Assembly (NCBI GenBank): GCA_025642075.2
Contig: JAODUO010000568.1
Span: 433,501 to 497,500 of the forward strand
Direction of reading: 5' to 3'
Origin: Ridgeia piscesae
Taxonomy: Eukaryota; Annelida; Polychaeta; Sabellida; Siboglinidae
Length of the DNA: 64,000 nucleotides
This document shows positions 1 to 64,000 of the stretch, one piece after another. Positions within the stretch are counted from its first letter, which is position 1. Every line of letters begins with the position of its first letter. A program made the position numbers and the translations under genes. The notes beneath the pieces were generated by a model. The model had not been told where the DNA came from, ran no database searches, and saw nothing but the letters and a program-made list of their open reading frames with translations.

Positions 1-385
1 TATCACTTCACTGCAATTACACCGCAGTGATTGGAACAAAAAGCTATGTTATACGATTGTAAGCAATGATTATGTAAATATGATGTTTATATCACAAACC
101 ACTATGCAGTCAAAAGTAATGCTAAATTCCATTCTTTAACAAATGCTAAGGCACCATCTTGCTGCTTATTCAAAGCTTGGATATATTCATTTACTTCATT
201 CTGTCTCAGTCGAGTCAGTTTTATGAATACCTGGTTACAGGCAACACCGGATAGGCACATGAAAGGTAATAATTGTGCAGTAAAAGCAGCATGGCTGAGT
301 GCTTCCCAGAAAAGTTGATTTGGTGTTCAACTGAAAAGATTTGCCCAGAGGTGAAGTGTAAACAATTGGACATCAAATAACTGAC

Positions 386-63481
<63,096 letters not shown>

Positions 63482-64000
63482 CTGAAACCCATAGAAAACA
63501 CCCAAGAGTAGGAACGCCAAACATTTACTCATACAAATCAATACAAACACATCTATAAAATAATATTCACGTTTTTTATACTCTAAAAATATTGACCATT
63601 CATAGACATGTGTAAAATTTTCTGAAAAAGCCACATCAAAAATTAATTAATGTACAGCATGCGTGTTACAATACAGTCAACTCTTGTTTGATGGTCTCCT
63701 TGGTAATACAACCACCATGCAAGTTACAATTAAGGTCACATCAAATTATTTCCGAAAGACTAAAGCATCAGAATTTAATTAATCTTGCTAATACAGCTAC
63801 TTCAACATTCAGGTCATACAGCTACTTCAACATTCATGGTGATCTTTATAGTGGAGTTCCATCACACCTGGCTTTCAACAGATTGCCCTGGATGAGTGAG
63901 TTCTAACGAACGCATGGCACTAGTGCCAGTAGCAGTAGTTTATTGTGAAGCGGGATTAAAAAACAAACTCATGTCAAACTATTGTTTCGCTATCTAGTGT
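63482..64000. other. Intron upstream of the first visible exon
   Basis: No convincing LRR exon, start codon with signal peptide or promoter was found. The gene's 5' end lies beyond the window. Confidence 0.5.

Overview
This window looks like nuclear DNA of an invertebrate animal, most probably a cephalochordate (amphioxus) or another marine invertebrate. It holds dozens of short coding exons with GT/AG borders, introns full of micro- and minisatellites, decayed non-LTR retrotransposons and DNA-transposon remnants. Nothing is prokaryotic. The amphioxus guess rests mainly on minisatellites whose repeat unit overlaps an exon-intron border, a feature I recall being reported from amphioxus as 'mirage' minisatellites. 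It is not proven here.

Almost all coding signal belongs to one giant minus-strand gene running from about 63.48 kb down to 0.39 kb and open at both window ends. I reconstruct 58 exons plus one expected exon in corrupted sequence, about 8.6 kb of coding sequence or 2,900 residues. Exon phases join throughout, apart from three single-base lesions. From N to C the visible protein is: about 40 leucine-rich repeats (63.5-34.4 kb) and an LRR C-terminal cap (33.3 kb); a linker with one or two unassigned beta-type modules (33.0-32.1 kb); a fibro-slime domain (31.3-25.3 kb); cadherin-type repeats (24.3-21.6 kb); an F5/8 type C (discoidin) domain (20.9-17.7 kb); cysteine-rich GCC2/GCC3-like modules (16.6-14.9 kb); thrombospondin-style EGF domains (14.9-12.8 kb); thrombospondin type 3 calcium repeats (12.0-5.5 kb); the thrombospondin C-terminal lectin-like domain (5.6-3.6 kb); and a LamG-like jellyroll domain followed by the start of a second (3.7-0.39 kb, continuing off the window). 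This is a secreted or extracellular adhesive protein built as a thrombospondin C-terminal half fused behind LRR, fibro-slime, cadherin and discoidin modules. I know of no named gene with this order.

The introns hold more than a dozen tandem arrays. At least six overlap a splice junction (2.3-3.4, 13.6-14.4, 22.6-23.2, 35.1-35.3, 53.5-54.9, 61.3-61.6 kb) and multiply acceptor or donor sites. Other large arrays are at 6.5-7.2, 7.6-10.4, 26.5-30.4, 40.4-43.5 and 56.1-57.8 kb. Nested in introns are a roughly 2 kb inverted-repeat transposon with a decayed MADF/BESS-type gene (45.5-47.5 kb, plus strand), two LINE 3' ends (43.9-45.1 kb minus; 58.7-59.15 kb plus), a small inverted-repeat element inside a TA tract (49.6-49.85 kb), a perfect 144-bp-arm inverted repeat (50.06-50.39 kb), and possible hAT-like and tRNA-SINE fragments.

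Sequence quality appears uneven. The three single-base exon lesions, a G/C-homopolymer-rich patch at 26.03-26.46 kb where a fibro-slime exon is expected, and indel-dense patches inside arrays are best explained by an imperfectly polished long-read assembly. A decaying gene is the alternative.
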